Below are positions 1 to 8,167 of a stretch of 64,000 nucleotides of DNA, piece by piece; positions within the stretch are counted from its first letter, which is position 1, and each line of letters begins with the position of its first letter. Under the pieces are notes generated by a model, which did no database searches, was not told the DNA's origin, and saw only the letters and a program-made list of their open reading frames with translations. Source of the DNA: Hymenobacter convexus (GTDB lineage: Bacteria; Bacteroidota; Bacteroidia; Cytophagales; Hymenobacteraceae); NCBI RefSeq assembly GCF_030580955.1, contig NZ_JAUQON010000002.1, positions 620,001-684,000 of the forward strand, written 5' to 3'. Position numbers and translations under genes: made by a program.

Positions 1-85
1 TTATGCCTGCTTGAGCACTATTGCTCAAGGCAACTGCCAGCATAGTGAAGATGTTGATAATTAATTGGGTACGGAATGTTTTCAT
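1..85 (-). CDS. N-terminus of an exported protein, truncated by the window edge
   Basis: An ATG at 83-85 on the minus strand opens a frame with no stop before base 1. The 28 visible residues form a signal peptide: short basic start (MKTFR), a hydrophobic stretch, and a likely signal peptidase I site after the AQA at about residue 26. A TACTTTTG sequence on the minus strand at 152-159 matches the Bacteroidota -7 element and could be the promoter. Nothing of the mature protein is visible, so no function can be given. Confidence 0.55.
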   Translation of the reverse strand, partial: MKTFRTQLIINIFTMLAVALSNSAQAGI

Positions 86-308
86 GGCGGCGCGTCTCCG
101 TTTTTGAGCTACAGCAAACCCGACTTGCTGTCATTAAAACAGGATTGTATTCAAAAGTACAATAAATTCTTGCTTTGTGAATCTATTGAATATAAATTTT
201 ATTAAAATATTTAGCGGCATTATTTAATAATTTGCTATCTGTGTTCTTCTACCTCGGCTTAATGCCTGCCAACACTCGGCTGCAATACTCATTGCATTCC
301 ACGAAAAA

Positions 309-348
309 GCCCCTCGAAATCTGGCGCAAATGCCAAAATTCGAGGGGC
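309..348 (-). terminator. Rho-independent terminator of the 384-578 gene
   Basis: A 10-bp perfect stem (309-318 with 339-348) encloses a 20-nt loop and, read on the minus strand, is followed by a run of five T. It lies 36 bp beyond the stop of the small minus-strand gene. A-rich sequence on the other side means it could also act on plus-strand transcripts. Confidence 0.7.
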
Positions 349-383
349 AAAAAAGGTGAACGGCTGTATGGGTTCGCAGTGGT

Positions 384-578
384 TTACGAGGCCGTGTACC
401 AGGCCAGCACTTCGAGGCCGGCGGCGTCATTGTCGGCTTCTACCACTTCATCAATGACGTGCTGGACTTCGGCTTCCGACCAGCCTTCGTCTTCGGCGGC
501 GGGCACCCAGAGGTCGAGGGCAGCGTAGCGGTTGGTATTGGGGGGCAGTGTCCAGCGGACTTTTTTGCGAATGTTCAT
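384..578 (-). CDS. Small acidic hypothetical protein (64 aa)
   Basis: The frame encodes a soluble 64-residue protein with a basic N-terminus (MNIRKKVRW), then a strongly acidic body (EDEGWSEAEVQHVIDEVVEA) likely to be helical. It starts 36 bp after the RlpA-like gene on the same strand and is followed by a good terminator, which supports a real gene over the antisense frame at 232-528. I do not recognise the family. Confidence 0.5.
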   Translation of the reverse strand: MNIRKKVRWTLPPNTNRYAALDLWVPAAEDEGWSEAEVQHVIDEVVEADNDAAGLEVLAWYTAS

Positions 579-614
579 GGCGAAAAATCGGTTTCAGAAG
601 ACAAATAAACACCG

Positions 615-1058
615 TTAAGGCGCCGCCTTGATGACGACGAGGCGCACGGGCACCACGCCGGCCGAAACGATGTCGAGCTGCTCGGCGGCGCGGCGCGACA
701 CGTCCACGATGTAGCCTTTGGTGTGCGGCCCGCGGTCGGTCACGGTCACGTCGACGGAGCGGCCGTTGCGCGTGTTGGTGACGCGGATGACCGTGCCGAA
801 GGGCAGCGTGTTGTGGGCGGCCGTCATCTGGCCGGGGCGGTAGGTGGAGCCGCTAGCGGTGGCCCGGCCGTTGAATTTGTCGGCGTAGTAGGAGCCGAGG
901 CCGGTTTGGGTATAGGTGCCACGCGGGGCTTTGGTACTGCCGTTGCCCGCGTTGCGGCTGCCCCCGCACGAAGCCAGCAAAAGCAGGCCCGGCAGAAGCC
1001 AGAAGAGGCACCTCAAAGGAATGAGGTATAGGATTTTGGCCTTGTGATTTTGCTTCAT
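615..1058 (-). CDS. rlpA: RlpA-like septal ring lipoprotein (double-psi beta-barrel)
   Basis: 147 aa. The N-terminus is a lipoprotein signal with lipobox LLASC, lipidated Cys about residue 31, so the protein is probably anchored in the outer membrane facing the periplasm. The rest is a single double-psi beta-barrel: a GLGSYYADKFNGRATASG segment, then LPFGTVIRVTN and DVTVTDRGPHTKGYIVDVS, the typical RlpA blocks with the conserved DRGP. In proteobacteria RlpA is a lytic transglycosylase that cleaves denuded glycan at division sites; activity here is inferred from family. There is no SPOR domain, so peptidoglycan targeting must differ from the E. coli protein. The small gene at 384-578 follows on the same strand. 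Confidence 0.85.
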   Translation of the reverse strand: MKQNHKAKILYLIPLRCLFWLLPGLLLLASCGGSRNAGNGSTKAPRGTYTQTGLGSYYADKFNGRATASGSTYRPGQMTAAHNTLPFGTVIRVTNTRNGRSVDVTVTDRGPHTKGYIVDVSRRAAEQLDIVSAGVVPVRLVVIKAAP

Positions 1059-1134
1059 CTAAACTTAATGATTTGCGATAACCTTTCGGCCGAGTTTCTC
1101 ACCCAACACCACTTTTCTTAACCAACTCAAAACC

Positions 1135-1356
1135 ATGAAAAACCTGTTGAAACTGGCTTCGGCCGTAGCCCTTTCGTGCACCTTCCTGGCTGCTCACGCG
1201 CAGCAGGGCGACGACAAGATGATGAAAAAAGAGGAGAAGACCGAAGGCAAGATGATGAAGAAGGACGGCAAAATGGGCTCGAAAGACAAAATGGCCAAGA
1301 AAGACGGGAAGATGATGAAGAAGGATGGCAAGATGATGTCGAAAGACAAAATGTAG
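1135..1356 (+). CDS. Exported Lys/Met-rich repeat protein (MXKDX type)
   Basis: 73 aa. A clear signal peptide (MKNLLKLASAVALSCTFLAAHA, cleavage after AHA) precedes a mature chain built almost only of Lys, Met, Asp, Gly and Glu, in repeats such as MMKKDGK and MSKDKM. It resembles the pentapeptide MXKDX family of small periplasmic proteins, whose function is unknown. Met-rich exported peptides sometimes bind copper, but there is no metal gene nearby, so that remains a guess. It is a single-gene unit, diverging from the RlpA-like gene, with its own terminator. Confidence 0.8.
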   Translation: MKNLLKLASAVALSCTFLAAHAQQGDDKMMKKEEKTEGKMMKKDGKMGSKDKMAKKDGKMMKKDGKMMSKDKM

Positions 1357-1381
1357 GCCAACCGCCTCGCTACATGAAAAG

Positions 1382-1431
1382 CCGCCCGGCTTGCGCGCTT
1401 CTTCGGAAGCCGCAGGCCGGGCGGTTTTTTT
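1382..1431 (+). terminator. Strong terminator after the Lys/Met-rich gene
   Basis: A GC-rich stem of about 14 bp (1382-1395 with 1411-1424, one mismatch) is followed by seven T. It lies between two converging genes and ends 6 bp before the stop of the GH25 gene. Confidence 0.85.
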
Positions 1432-1436
1432 GGGCA

Positions 1437-2309
1437 TCAGCGGTGGCGGGCCCTGGGCGTCGGCAGTTTGGGTGGGGCCGGAGGAGGCGGCACGCGCAAG
1501 GCTTCCAAGTCTTTGAAATTGCCTTGGAATACGTTGAAATCGACCACGCCGCGAATGCCGGGCACGTAGGCTTCGTCGGAATGCTGCCAGATTATCCACT
1601 TGCTGCGGGCCAGGGCGGGGCGCTCCACCTCGTAGTGCGCCAGCCAGAGCGGGTAAGCGTCGAAGTGCCCGGCCAGGTGGCGCTTATAGAAGCTGTGGTT
1701 GGAGTAGAGGATGGGCCGCACGCCGTAGTGCGCCTCGATGAGGCGCAGCCAGCGGGCCACCTCGCGGCGCAGCACGGCCACGTCGTGAAAATTGGCGGCT
1801 TCCACGTCGAGCACGGGCGGCAGGTCGCCGGGCGCCAGGGGCACGGTGCGGGCGAAAAGGTCGGCTTGCACCTGGCCGTTGCGGTTGGGCTGGAAGTAGT
1901 GGTAGGCCCCGCAGAGCACGCCGGCCTTGCGGGCTTCCCGCCAGTTGCGGGCAAAGCGGGCGTCGCGCAGGGTGGCGCCCTCGCTGGCTTTGATGAAGGC
2001 AAAGCGCACGTTGTGGCGGGCCACCTCGGGCCAGTCGATGCGGCCCTGGTAAGCCGATACATCGATGCCGTGCACCGAATAGCCGGCCAGCAGCGGCGTT
2101 TTTTCGCGGCCCGTAAGGCCGCCTTTGGTGAAGGTGGCCCAGGCCCGGCGGGCATAACGGTTGAGCTGCACCTGGTGGCGCAGGTAGTACGCCGCGCCCA
2201 CCGTGAGCATTATCAGCAGCCCGCCCAGCAGCACGCTGCGCCAGGCCCGACGCGGAGCGCGGGGCGGGGCAGGAGCGGGGGCTTGGCGGGTGGGGGAGGG
2301 GTTCGGCAT
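1437..2309 (-). CDS. Membrane-anchored GH25 lysozyme (N-acetylmuramidase)
   Basis: 290 aa. A Pro/Arg-rich cytoplasmic start is followed by one membrane segment at about residues 24-43, then a GH25 catalytic domain at about 75-280. The family blocks are present: HGIDVSAYQGRIDW with Asp83, FAFIKASEG, GAYHYF, PPVLDVE with catalytic Asp168/Glu170, IIWQHS and VDFNVF. GH25 enzymes cleave the MurNAc-GlcNAc beta-1,4 bond of peptidoglycan. The anchor suggests a housekeeping wall-remodelling role rather than a secreted toxin. The C-terminus is a Pro/Arg-rich tail. No immunity gene or secretion system is adjacent. Confidence 0.88.
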   Translation of the reverse strand: MPNPSPTRQAPAPAPPRAPRRAWRSVLLGGLLIMLTVGAAYYLRHQVQLNRYARRAWATFTKGGLTGREKTPLLAGYSVHGIDVSAYQGRIDWPEVARHNVRFAFIKASEGATLRDARFARNWREARKAGVLCGAYHYFQPNRNGQVQADLFARTVPLAPGDLPPVLDVEAANFHDVAVLRREVARWLRLIEAHYGVRPILYSNHSFYKRHLAGHFDAYPLWLAHYEVERPALARSKWIIWQHSDEAYVPGIRGVVDFNVFQGNFKDLEALRVPPPPAPPKLPTPRARHR

Positions 2310-2406
2310 GGGCGGTGCGGCTCAAAAATAACGACGGACCCGGGCCCAACGTGCCCCGGCCGGCGGCTTTTCGCCAACTTTGCGTTTCGCACCATCCGCC
2401 TTTGCC

Positions 2407-2682
2407 ATGTCTTTCCTCCGCGCCGCCGACGCCCGCGACGAATCCGGCCACCTCATCAGCGAGCTGCACGGCGTCACACTGGCCGCCATTCTGGAGTATC
2501 TGGTGACCGCCTATGGCTGGTCCGAGCTCGACGTGCGCCTGCGCATGAATTGCTTCGCCGAAAACCCCAGCATCAAGTCCTGTCTCACGTTTTTGCGGCG
2601 CACGCCCTGGGCCCGCACCAAGGTGGAGGCCCTGTACATTAAAGCTCGCTCGGCCGAAGTGCAGGGCCGCCCGCGTCCCTAA
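2407..2682 (+). CDS. VF530 family (DUF2132) small DNA-binding-like protein
   Basis: 91 aa from the ATG at 2407; an upstream in-frame ATG at 2380 would add only non-conserved residues. The core matches the VF530 family closely: HGVTLAAILEYLV, YGWSELDVRLRMNCF, NPSIKSCLTFLRRTPWAR and KVEALYI. The family has a known small alpha-helical fold suggested to bind DNA; its biological role is not established. It is followed after 5 bp by the gene at 2688, so the two are probably co-transcribed. Confidence 0.85.
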   Translation: MSFLRAADARDESGHLISELHGVTLAAILEYLVTAYGWSELDVRLRMNCFAENPSIKSCLTFLRRTPWARTKVEALYIKARSAEVQGRPRP

Positions 2683-2687
2683 CCGCC

Positions 2688-3011
2688 ATGGCCGACGTAT
2701 CGCCGAAATCATCCAAAGAGTCGCTGCTGGTAGGCGCGCTGCTGTTTGTGGCCTTCGAAACTGTGGCGTTTTACAGCCTGCAGTACCTCACCTCGGGCCT
2801 GGGCGAAGCCAACCAGATGCAGCCCGAAAACACCATCGTCAGCAACTGGCTGAAAACGATGGTGTTTTTTGTGGCGCATCTGGTGCTGGTCATCATCGCC
2901 ATGCTGGTGCTCAGCAACCGGCTGCCGCGCCACTACCGCGGGCAGGTGATGGGCTGGTTTTACCTGGCCTTGCTGATGAGCTTCGTGCTGCTGATTCCCT
3001 TGTTCGGCTGA
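2688..3011 (+). CDS. Small membrane protein of unknown function
   Basis: 107 aa with three clear hydrophobic segments, about residues 13-33, 57-76 and 87-106, and a short soluble loop (GLGEANQMQPEN) after the first. The C-terminus ends inside the last membrane segment. No family is recognised. It begins 5 bp after the VF530 gene and probably shares its transcript. Confidence 0.7.
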   Translation: MADVSPKSSKESLLVGALLFVAFETVAFYSLQYLTSGLGEANQMQPENTIVSNWLKTMVFFVAHLVLVIIAMLVLSNRLPRHYRGQVMGWFYLALLMSFVLLIPLFG

Positions 3012-3040
3012 AAAAACAAAACCACCGCTGCGGGCGGTGG
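3011..3040 (-). terminator. Terminator-like hairpin for the Hsp20 gene
   Basis: A 7-bp GC stem (3022-3028 with 3034-3040) is followed, on the minus strand, by TTTTGTTTTTT. It is 143 bp beyond the Hsp20 stop, so the link to that gene is only positional. Confidence 0.5.
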
Positions 3041-3073
3041 CTCAATGGTGAAAACCAGAAGACTCGGAAAGTG

Positions 3074-3133
3074 GCCGGTCGGACCCGGCGTTATCGATGG
3101 ACTGCGGTGCCGGTCGGTCCCGGCGTTATGGAT
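3074..3133. repeat. 25-bp direct repeat, two copies
   Basis: Two 25-bp copies, 3074-3098 and 3109-3133, differ at two positions and lie 10 bp apart in the untranslated region downstream of the Hsp20 gene. No ORF or symmetry is associated with them. Confidence 0.7.
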
Positions 3134-3182
3134 ATTTAATAAACAGATAGTCAGCGGAATTAATTCGGTTAAATACCCGGAA

Positions 3183-3566
3183 TTAATTGTGGCGGATGTC
3201 GATTTCGCGCTGCTGGTCGCTCGGGTTGAGGAAGGGGATGCGGACCTGTAGCTCGTTGCCCTCGTGCACGGCGTCGATGCGGGCCAGGTCGAGGTTGTTG
3301 GGCAGGTCAAGGGTTTGCACGAAGAGCGGGGCGGCGAGCTGGGCGTCGGGCTCGTGGCGGTACTCGCCGAACACAGTGAGCTTCTGCTGGTTGAGCACCA
3401 CGCGGAAGCTGTCGGCCGGCACGGTGGGCATAGCCACGCGCAGAATCACGCCTTTCGGACGCTGGTCGACGCGCAACTGGGGCTGGGCCACGCCGCCACC
3501 AATGGTGTTGAGCAAATCGAGCTGCGGGGCAATGGAACGGATAAATTTCGGGCTGATGAGTTTCAT
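3183..3566 (-). CDS. Small heat-shock protein, Hsp20/alpha-crystallin family
   Basis: 127 aa. After a divergent N-terminal arm of about 35 residues come the strands of an alpha-crystallin domain: GVILRVAMPTVPADSFRVVL, then QKLTVFGEY and FVQTLDLPNNLDLARIDAVH, ending in GNELQVRIPF. The usual A-x-x-x-G-V-L signature is reduced to GNELQVRIPF, as in many Bacteroidota members. Such proteins are ATP-independent cytoplasmic holdases. It is a single-gene unit with a long (about 200 bp) gap upstream; no heat-shock promoter element was recognised. Confidence 0.78.
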   Translation of the reverse strand: MKLISPKFIRSIAPQLDLLNTIGGGVAQPQLRVDQRPKGVILRVAMPTVPADSFRVVLNQQKLTVFGEYRHEPDAQLAAPLFVQTLDLPNNLDLARIDAVHEGNELQVRIPFLNPSDQQREIDIRHN

Positions 3567-3773
3567 GGCAGGGAGCCGGGGTTTAGGCGTCGGCTTCGTA
3601 CCTGTTATTACAAATGATGTACCAATCTGAATCAGGAGTTAGATTGCCTGAAAATCAGTCGTATTGACGCAGTTTTTGGCCGTGTTTTTCTGTTTGCGGT
3701 CAGGCTGGCATAATATCGATTTTTTGCCTGGAAAAAGGCGACGAAATGGCGCTTTTTAAGCAGCTCGGGAGCC

Positions 3774-5639
3774 TCAAAACCGGCTGGTCAGGCCGAAGTG
3801 AATCTTTGAGGCGTTGAGCGCAAACTTCTGGCCAATGCTATTGGCCTGGCCCACCGAATACACGAACTGGAATAGGCCCGCCCCGGTGCGAAAGCTCAGC
3901 CCCGCCCCGAGGCCGGTGGGCTGGTCGCCAAATTTTTCGTCCACCGCATCGTGGCGTAGGTAGGCCTGGTCGGCAAACAAAAACACATAGGAATCGGCGC
4001 CAATAAACTGACGGAATTCGGCCGTGGCCAGCGCGAACGAGCTGACGTAGAACTGGTTTTCGTTGAATCCGCGCAGGGAATTCAGCCCGCCCAGCCGCAG
4101 CAGGTCGTTGGTGGAAAGGCGCGGGTTGAGCAGGCCCTCGGTGCGCAGGCGCAGCAGCAGCACGCCGGCCCGCTTCACAGGAAGGTAACGCTCGGCCCGC
4201 ACGGCAAACGTGTACTGCGTCGATTGCATCGGGATGTCTTTGTATAGCTCGGCGGCCAGTTGGGCATTTTGGATAATGGTTTTGGTGCCCACCGCCGATT
4301 GGGCGTTCAGTAAATAGCCGCGGTGCGGGAAAAACAGGTCGTCGAGGCTGGTCCAAGCGTAGGCCAGGCCGTAGGAGGTATAGCGCGAATCGAGGTTGGC
4401 GGGCAGCACCGTGACGTCGCGCAGCGAATCGAGCGAGGAGCTGCGCTGCTCGGCAAAAAAGCTGATGCGGCCGGCCCGCACGGTGGGGTAGGTCACCTGC
4501 AGGCGCGGCTGCACGGTGGTGAAGGCATCAGTTTGCTTGTAGAGGTTGAACGTGCCGGACACTTCCAGCGGCGTGCCGAAGAAGTTGGGGTGCACGTACT
4601 GGGCATCCAGTAATTGCGAAAGCGCATCGGTTTTGCGCCATTGCAGGCCCAGCTGCTTGCCGCCGCCCTTGATGTTGCGCAGGTTGATGGTGACATCGCC
4701 CGTGAACTGCACGCCGGTCTGGTTGGCATTGGCATTGGGCAAAATGCCCACAATGGCGTCGAACTGGTTGCTGGGCCGGTCGTCGAGCAGCAAGTACACG
4801 CGGGCCCGGCCCCGGGCAAAGCGAATCTCCGGCTCGGCGCGCAGCCGCAGGTAGGGCAGCTGGCGCAGCAGCTGGGCGGCGGCGGCCACGCGCTGCTGGC
4901 TGAAGGGCTGCTCCGGGAAAATCTGCAGATACTTGGTCAGGAAGCGCTTTTTGGTCTTTGTGTTGCCCACAATTTGCAGCGAGTCGAACACCACGGCCGG
5001 GCCGCGCTTCAGCACCACGCGGCCCGCAATGGCGTGCCCGCTGAGCTGCAGCGAATCGAGCCCGACGGTGGCGAAGGGAAAACCCTGGTTTTCGGCCTCG
5101 GTGAGAATGCGTTCCTGCAGCCGGGCCCAGTCGTTGGGCAAAAAGGGTGTTTGGCGGAACAGCTTTTCGCGGTAGCCGGCGCGCGTCAGCAGGCCGTCGC
5201 CGAGGTTGCCGTTGCGCAGGTAGGCCCACTGAAACTGCTCGCCTACATACAGGCGCACGCGCACCGTGTCGCGACGCCAGCGCATCTCATCGGCCGAGGC
5301 CGTGAGGTAGGCATCTGCCTGCAGGGCCAGCACCAGTTCGCGCACCTCGCGCAGCGCCGTGAGCGAATCGGGCACGGTGGCTGGCATTTTGTAGCGACGG
5401 ATAATGGCGCGGTCGGCGCCTTCGGCCTCGAGCAGCAGCGCGCGCGTGTGGGCCAGGGCGCGGCGCTGGGCGGGCGCCAGGGGCGGCGCGGCGCGCGGCG
5501 GCAGGGGCGGGGAGGCCAGGCCGGGCTGGTTGGGCGCGTTGGGGTTGAGGCCGGGCGTTTGGGCGCGGGCCGCCCGCGGCGGGCCAGCGAGCCAACCAAG
5601 CAGTATCACTCCCCAAAAGCACAGCAGAAATCGAGTCAT
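3774..5639 (-). CDS. Omp85/BamA-TamA superfamily outer membrane protein
   Basis: 621 aa from the ATG at 5637-5639, which gives a good signal peptide (MTRFLLCFWGVILLGWLAG, cleavage near ARA-Q). The longer frame to 5855 overlaps the hemW promoter and is not preferred. A Pro/Ala-rich linker is followed by periplasmic POTRA-like sequence (FDSLQIVGNTKTKKRFLTKY) and a C-terminal beta-barrel. GGLNSLRGFNENQF carries the RGF motif of the lid loop in this superfamily, and the chain ends with aromatic Phe (LTSRF) as barrel proteins do. It is about 200 residues shorter than BamA, so it is more likely a TamA-like or specialised family member than the essential BamA. Confidence 0.85.
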   Translation of the reverse strand: MTRFLLCFWGVILLGWLAGPPRAARAQTPGLNPNAPNQPGLASPPLPPRAAPPLAPAQRRALAHTRALLLEAEGADRAIIRRYKMPATVPDSLTALREVRELVLALQADAYLTASADEMRWRRDTVRVRLYVGEQFQWAYLRNGNLGDGLLTRAGYREKLFRQTPFLPNDWARLQERILTEAENQGFPFATVGLDSLQLSGHAIAGRVVLKRGPAVVFDSLQIVGNTKTKKRFLTKYLQIFPEQPFSQQRVAAAAQLLRQLPYLRLRAEPEIRFARGRARVYLLLDDRPSNQFDAIVGILPNANANQTGVQFTGDVTINLRNIKGGGKQLGLQWRKTDALSQLLDAQYVHPNFFGTPLEVSGTFNLYKQTDAFTTVQPRLQVTYPTVRAGRISFFAEQRSSSLDSLRDVTVLPANLDSRYTSYGLAYAWTSLDDLFFPHRGYLLNAQSAVGTKTIIQNAQLAAELYKDIPMQSTQYTFAVRAERYLPVKRAGVLLLRLRTEGLLNPRLSTNDLLRLGGLNSLRGFNENQFYVSSFALATAEFRQFIGADSYVFLFADQAYLRHDAVDEKFGDQPTGLGAGLSFRTGAGLFQFVYSVGQANSIGQKFALNASKIHFGLTSRF

Positions 5640-5732
5640 TCGGGGTAGATAACGCAGATGCCGGCGTTTAATTTCCCGAAGGTAAAACCGGCCGACGCCG
5701 CGCGGCCGGGGCCCGCCCGCCAAAGCGCTTTC

Positions 5733-5740
5733 TACCTTTG
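5733..5740 (+). promoter_or_regulatory. -7 promoter element (TACCTTTG) upstream of hemW
   Basis: The sequence matches the Bacteroidota TAnnTTTG -7 element and lies 80 bp before the chosen hemW start. A clear -33 TTTG is not visible in the GC-rich sequence upstream, so support is partial. Its position favours the ATG at 5821 over the upstream ATG at 5740, which would lie at the transcription start. Confidence 0.5.
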
Positions 5741-5820
5741 TGCAGTTGCGGCGCACGATGCACCCATCGGCATTGTTTCGCTCCATTGAGCGGGTTATGC
5801 GCTGCTTCCTTTTCATCTGC

Positions 5821-6969
5821 ATGGCCGGCCTGTACTTCCACATTCCTTTTTGCAAGCAAGCTTGCCACTACTGCGACTTTCACTTCAGCACCTCGCTGGG
5901 GCTTAAAAGCCGGTTGGTCGAAGCCATTGTGCGGGAGCTGGAGCTGCGCCGCCGCTACCTCGGCAGCAATACCGTGCTGGAAACCATTTACTTCGGTGGC
6001 GGTACGCCTTCACTGCTCACGGAGGCCGAGCTAAACCAGCTTTTCACCGCCATCCACCGTCACTTCGCGGTGGCCCCGGATGCCGAAATCACCCTCGAAG
6101 CCAACCCCGACGACCTCAGCGCCGCCAAGCTGCGCGAGCTGGCCGCCGCCGGCATCAACCGGCTCAGCATCGGGCTGCAAAGCTTCTACGAACCGCACCT
6201 GCGGTTGATGAACCGCGCCCACACCGCCGAGGAATCGACCACGGCCGTGCGCCGCGCTCAGGACGCGGGCTTCGAGAATATTTCCATCGACCTGATTTAT
6301 GGCGTGCCGGCGCCGGGCCATCACATCTGGGAGGCCGATTTGGCCAATGCCTTCGCGCTGGGCGTGCCGCACGTGTCGGCTTATGCCCTCACCATTGAGC
6401 CCGGCACGGCTTTCGGGCACCGCTTGCAGAAGGGTACGTTCAAGGCGGCGCCCGACGAGTTTGTGGCCACCCAGTTTGAGATGCTGCTGGCGGCCATGCG
6501 CGCCCACGGCTACGAGCAGTACGAAATCAGCAATTTCTGCCGGCCCGGCCGCGAAAGCCGCCACAACGGCAACTACTGGCGCGGCGTGCCCTACCTCGGC
6601 CTGGGGCCCAGCGCCCACAGCTACGACGGCCAGAACCGCCAGTTCACCCTGCCCAACAACCCGCAGTACGTGGCCGCCGTGCTGGAGCGCGCTGAAGTAC
6701 CCGTGACGCTGGACCTGCTCACCGCCACCGACCGCGCCAACGAGTACCTGCTCACCACCCTGCGCACCGCCCGCGGCTGCGACCTGGCCCACCTGCGCAC
6801 CCACCTCGGCTTCGACATGCAAGCCGCCCATGCCTCTTACCTCACCGAGCTGCAGGCCAACGGCTGGGCGCGCATCCAAAACGAAGTGCTTACTTTGACC
6901 GACGCGGGCAAGCTGCTGGCCGACCACATCACGCTGGAGCTGTTCCAAAACCCCGCCGTAGCCGAATGA
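5821..6969 (+). CDS. hemW: HemW-like radical SAM protein (heme chaperone)
   Basis: 382 aa from the ATG at 5821, giving MAGLYFHIPFCKQACHYCDF at the very N-terminus. This places the CxxxCxxC iron-sulfur/SAM motif at Cys11, Cys15 and Cys18, with the HIPFC and CDF context typical of HemW and oxygen-independent coproporphyrinogen III oxidase-like proteins. Further matches are YFGGGTPSLL, TLEANPDDL, RLSIGLQSF and IDLIYGVPAPG. HemW proteins lack true coproporphyrinogen oxidase activity and are thought to insert heme into target proteins. It overlaps the next gene by 4 bp and leads a three-gene run. Confidence 0.9.
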   Translation: MAGLYFHIPFCKQACHYCDFHFSTSLGLKSRLVEAIVRELELRRRYLGSNTVLETIYFGGGTPSLLTEAELNQLFTAIHRHFAVAPDAEITLEANPDDLSAAKLRELAAAGINRLSIGLQSFYEPHLRLMNRAHTAEESTTAVRRAQDAGFENISIDLIYGVPAPGHHIWEADLANAFALGVPHVSAYALTIEPGTAFGHRLQKGTFKAAPDEFVATQFEMLLAAMRAHGYEQYEISNFCRPGRESRHNGNYWRGVPYLGLGPSAHSYDGQNRQFTLPNNPQYVAAVLERAEVPVTLDLLTATDRANEYLLTTLRTARGCDLAHLRTHLGFDMQAAHASYLTELQANGWARIQNEVLTLTDAGKLLADHITLELFQNPAVAE

Positions 6970-7400
6970 AACTCCTGAGCGACAGCATTGCCGACGACGC
7001 CGACTTCTTCGTAGAACAGATTTACATCGTGGCCATTGTGTTCGACAACACCGACGACGTGACGGTGTGGGCTACCACGTTTTTCGACAACGACACGCAT
7101 TTCTTCCACCTCGCCCTACCCTTCAAAGCACTCGACACGCTCCTGAGTCTGGCCCACGACCGCGCCGACGCCCTGCAGGAAGAAGTGGCCGATGCCCTGG
7201 CCGCCCAGCAGTGGCCCGCCCTGCTCGAATACAACTCCGACGAGCAGCCGCCCGTGCCGCTGCCCAGCGTGGCCCTCAAGCTGTCAGTGACTTACCCCGC
7301 CCTGGAAGACGACGAAACCGAAGGCGAGGAAGGCCCCGACGACCCCCAGCCGCACAACATCTTCTACCTCGAAGGCGTGTTCGTGCGCCTCGATACCTAA
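6966..7400 (+). CDS. Acidic hypothetical protein in the hemW operon
   Basis: 144 aa, soluble and very acidic, with a run of Asp/Glu near residues 114-127 (EDDETEGEEGPDD). The ATG overlaps the hemW stop (ATGA), indicating translational coupling. The N-terminal half has alternating hydrophobic strands (QIYIVAIVFDNTDDVTVWATTFF). No family is recognised. A role related to hemW can only be inferred from the coupling. Confidence 0.75.
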   Translation: MKLLSDSIADDADFFVEQIYIVAIVFDNTDDVTVWATTFFDNDTHFFHLALPFKALDTLLSLAHDRADALQEEVADALAAQQWPALLEYNSDEQPPVPLPSVALKLSVTYPALEDDETEGEEGPDDPQPHNIFYLEGVFVRLDT

Positions 7401-7403
7401 GCG

Positions 7404-8054
7404 GTGTCAGCCGGGCCGCCCATTTTCTACCTCATCCCCGGGCTGGGCGCCGATGAGCGGGTGTTCCAATTTCTGCAGTTGTCCGGCACGGTGCACGTGC
7501 TCCGCTGGCTGCCCCCGCAAAGCCCCGCTGAGCCACTGCCGCACTACACGGCGCGCCTGGCGGCGGCGGTGCCCGCCACGCAGCCCTGCTGGCTGGTGGG
7601 CGTGTCGTTTGGGGGCGTGCTGGCGCAGGAAGTGGCGGCCCTGCGCCCCTTGGCCCGGGTAGTGCTGATATCCAGCTTCATCAGCCCGCGCGAGCTGCCG
7701 TGGGTGGGCCGGCTGGCCCGCGCCACGGGCATCTACCGTTTAGTGCCCACGCAGCTGTTGCCACTGCTGCCCCGGGTGGCACAATGGTTCTTCGGCGCCC
7801 GCAACGGCGGCGAATACCGCCTGCTTCGGCAAATATTGCGTGACACCGACGCCGTTTTTACGCGCTGGGCCATCGCGCGGCTGCTGGAGTGGCCGGGCCG
7901 GCCGTGGCTGCCCGTGGTCCGCATTCACGGCACCACCGACCGGCTTTTGCCCGCCGGCGCGGCGCTCAGCCAGCACGCCCTGCCCGGCGGCCACCTCATC
8001 ATTATCAGCCAGGCCGCCGAAATCAGCCGGATTCTGAATGGGCTGGCTAGATAG
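7404..8054 (+). CDS. Alpha/beta hydrolase
   Basis: 216 aa starting with GTG, 3 bp after the preceding stop, so it is the third gene of the hemW unit. The alpha/beta hydrolase elements are visible: FYLIPGLGADERVF at the oxyanion strand, GVSFGG as the nucleophile elbow (catalytic Ser near residue 69), VVRIHGTTDRLLP with the acid Asp, and GGHLIIISQA with the His. There is no signal peptide, so it is cytoplasmic. The substrate cannot be read from the sequence. Confidence 0.82.
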   Translation: MSAGPPIFYLIPGLGADERVFQFLQLSGTVHVLRWLPPQSPAEPLPHYTARLAAAVPATQPCWLVGVSFGGVLAQEVAALRPLARVVLISSFISPRELPWVGRLARATGIYRLVPTQLLPLLPRVAQWFFGARNGGEYRLLRQILRDTDAVFTRWAIARLLEWPGRPWLPVVRIHGTTDRLLPAGAALSQHALPGGHLIIISQAAEISRILNGLAR

Positions 8055-8060
8055 AAAAGC

Positions 8061-8166
8061 AAAAGAACGTCATGCTGAGCGTAGCCGAAGCATCTCTACC
8101 GCAATAGTAAATCTGATTACTGTTGCAGTCGCGATGCTTCGGCTACGCTCAGCATGACGTTCTTTT
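8061..8166. repeat. REPIN-like inverted repeat, 34-bp perfect arms
   Basis: Arms 8061-8094 and 8133-8166 are perfect reverse complements and enclose a 38-bp centre. The core of each arm is TCATGCTGAGCGTAGCCGAA or its complement. It is the first copy of the family that recurs from 35 to 64 kb; here both arms carry GTAGCC/GGCTAC where most copies have GCAGCC/GGCTGC. Confidence 0.9.
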
Positions 8167-8167
8167 A

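Noticed and set aside
3774..5855. Longer start for the Omp85-like gene at 5855
   Set aside because: The extra 72 residues have no signal peptide and overlap the hemW promoter; the ATG at 5639 gives a proper signal peptide.
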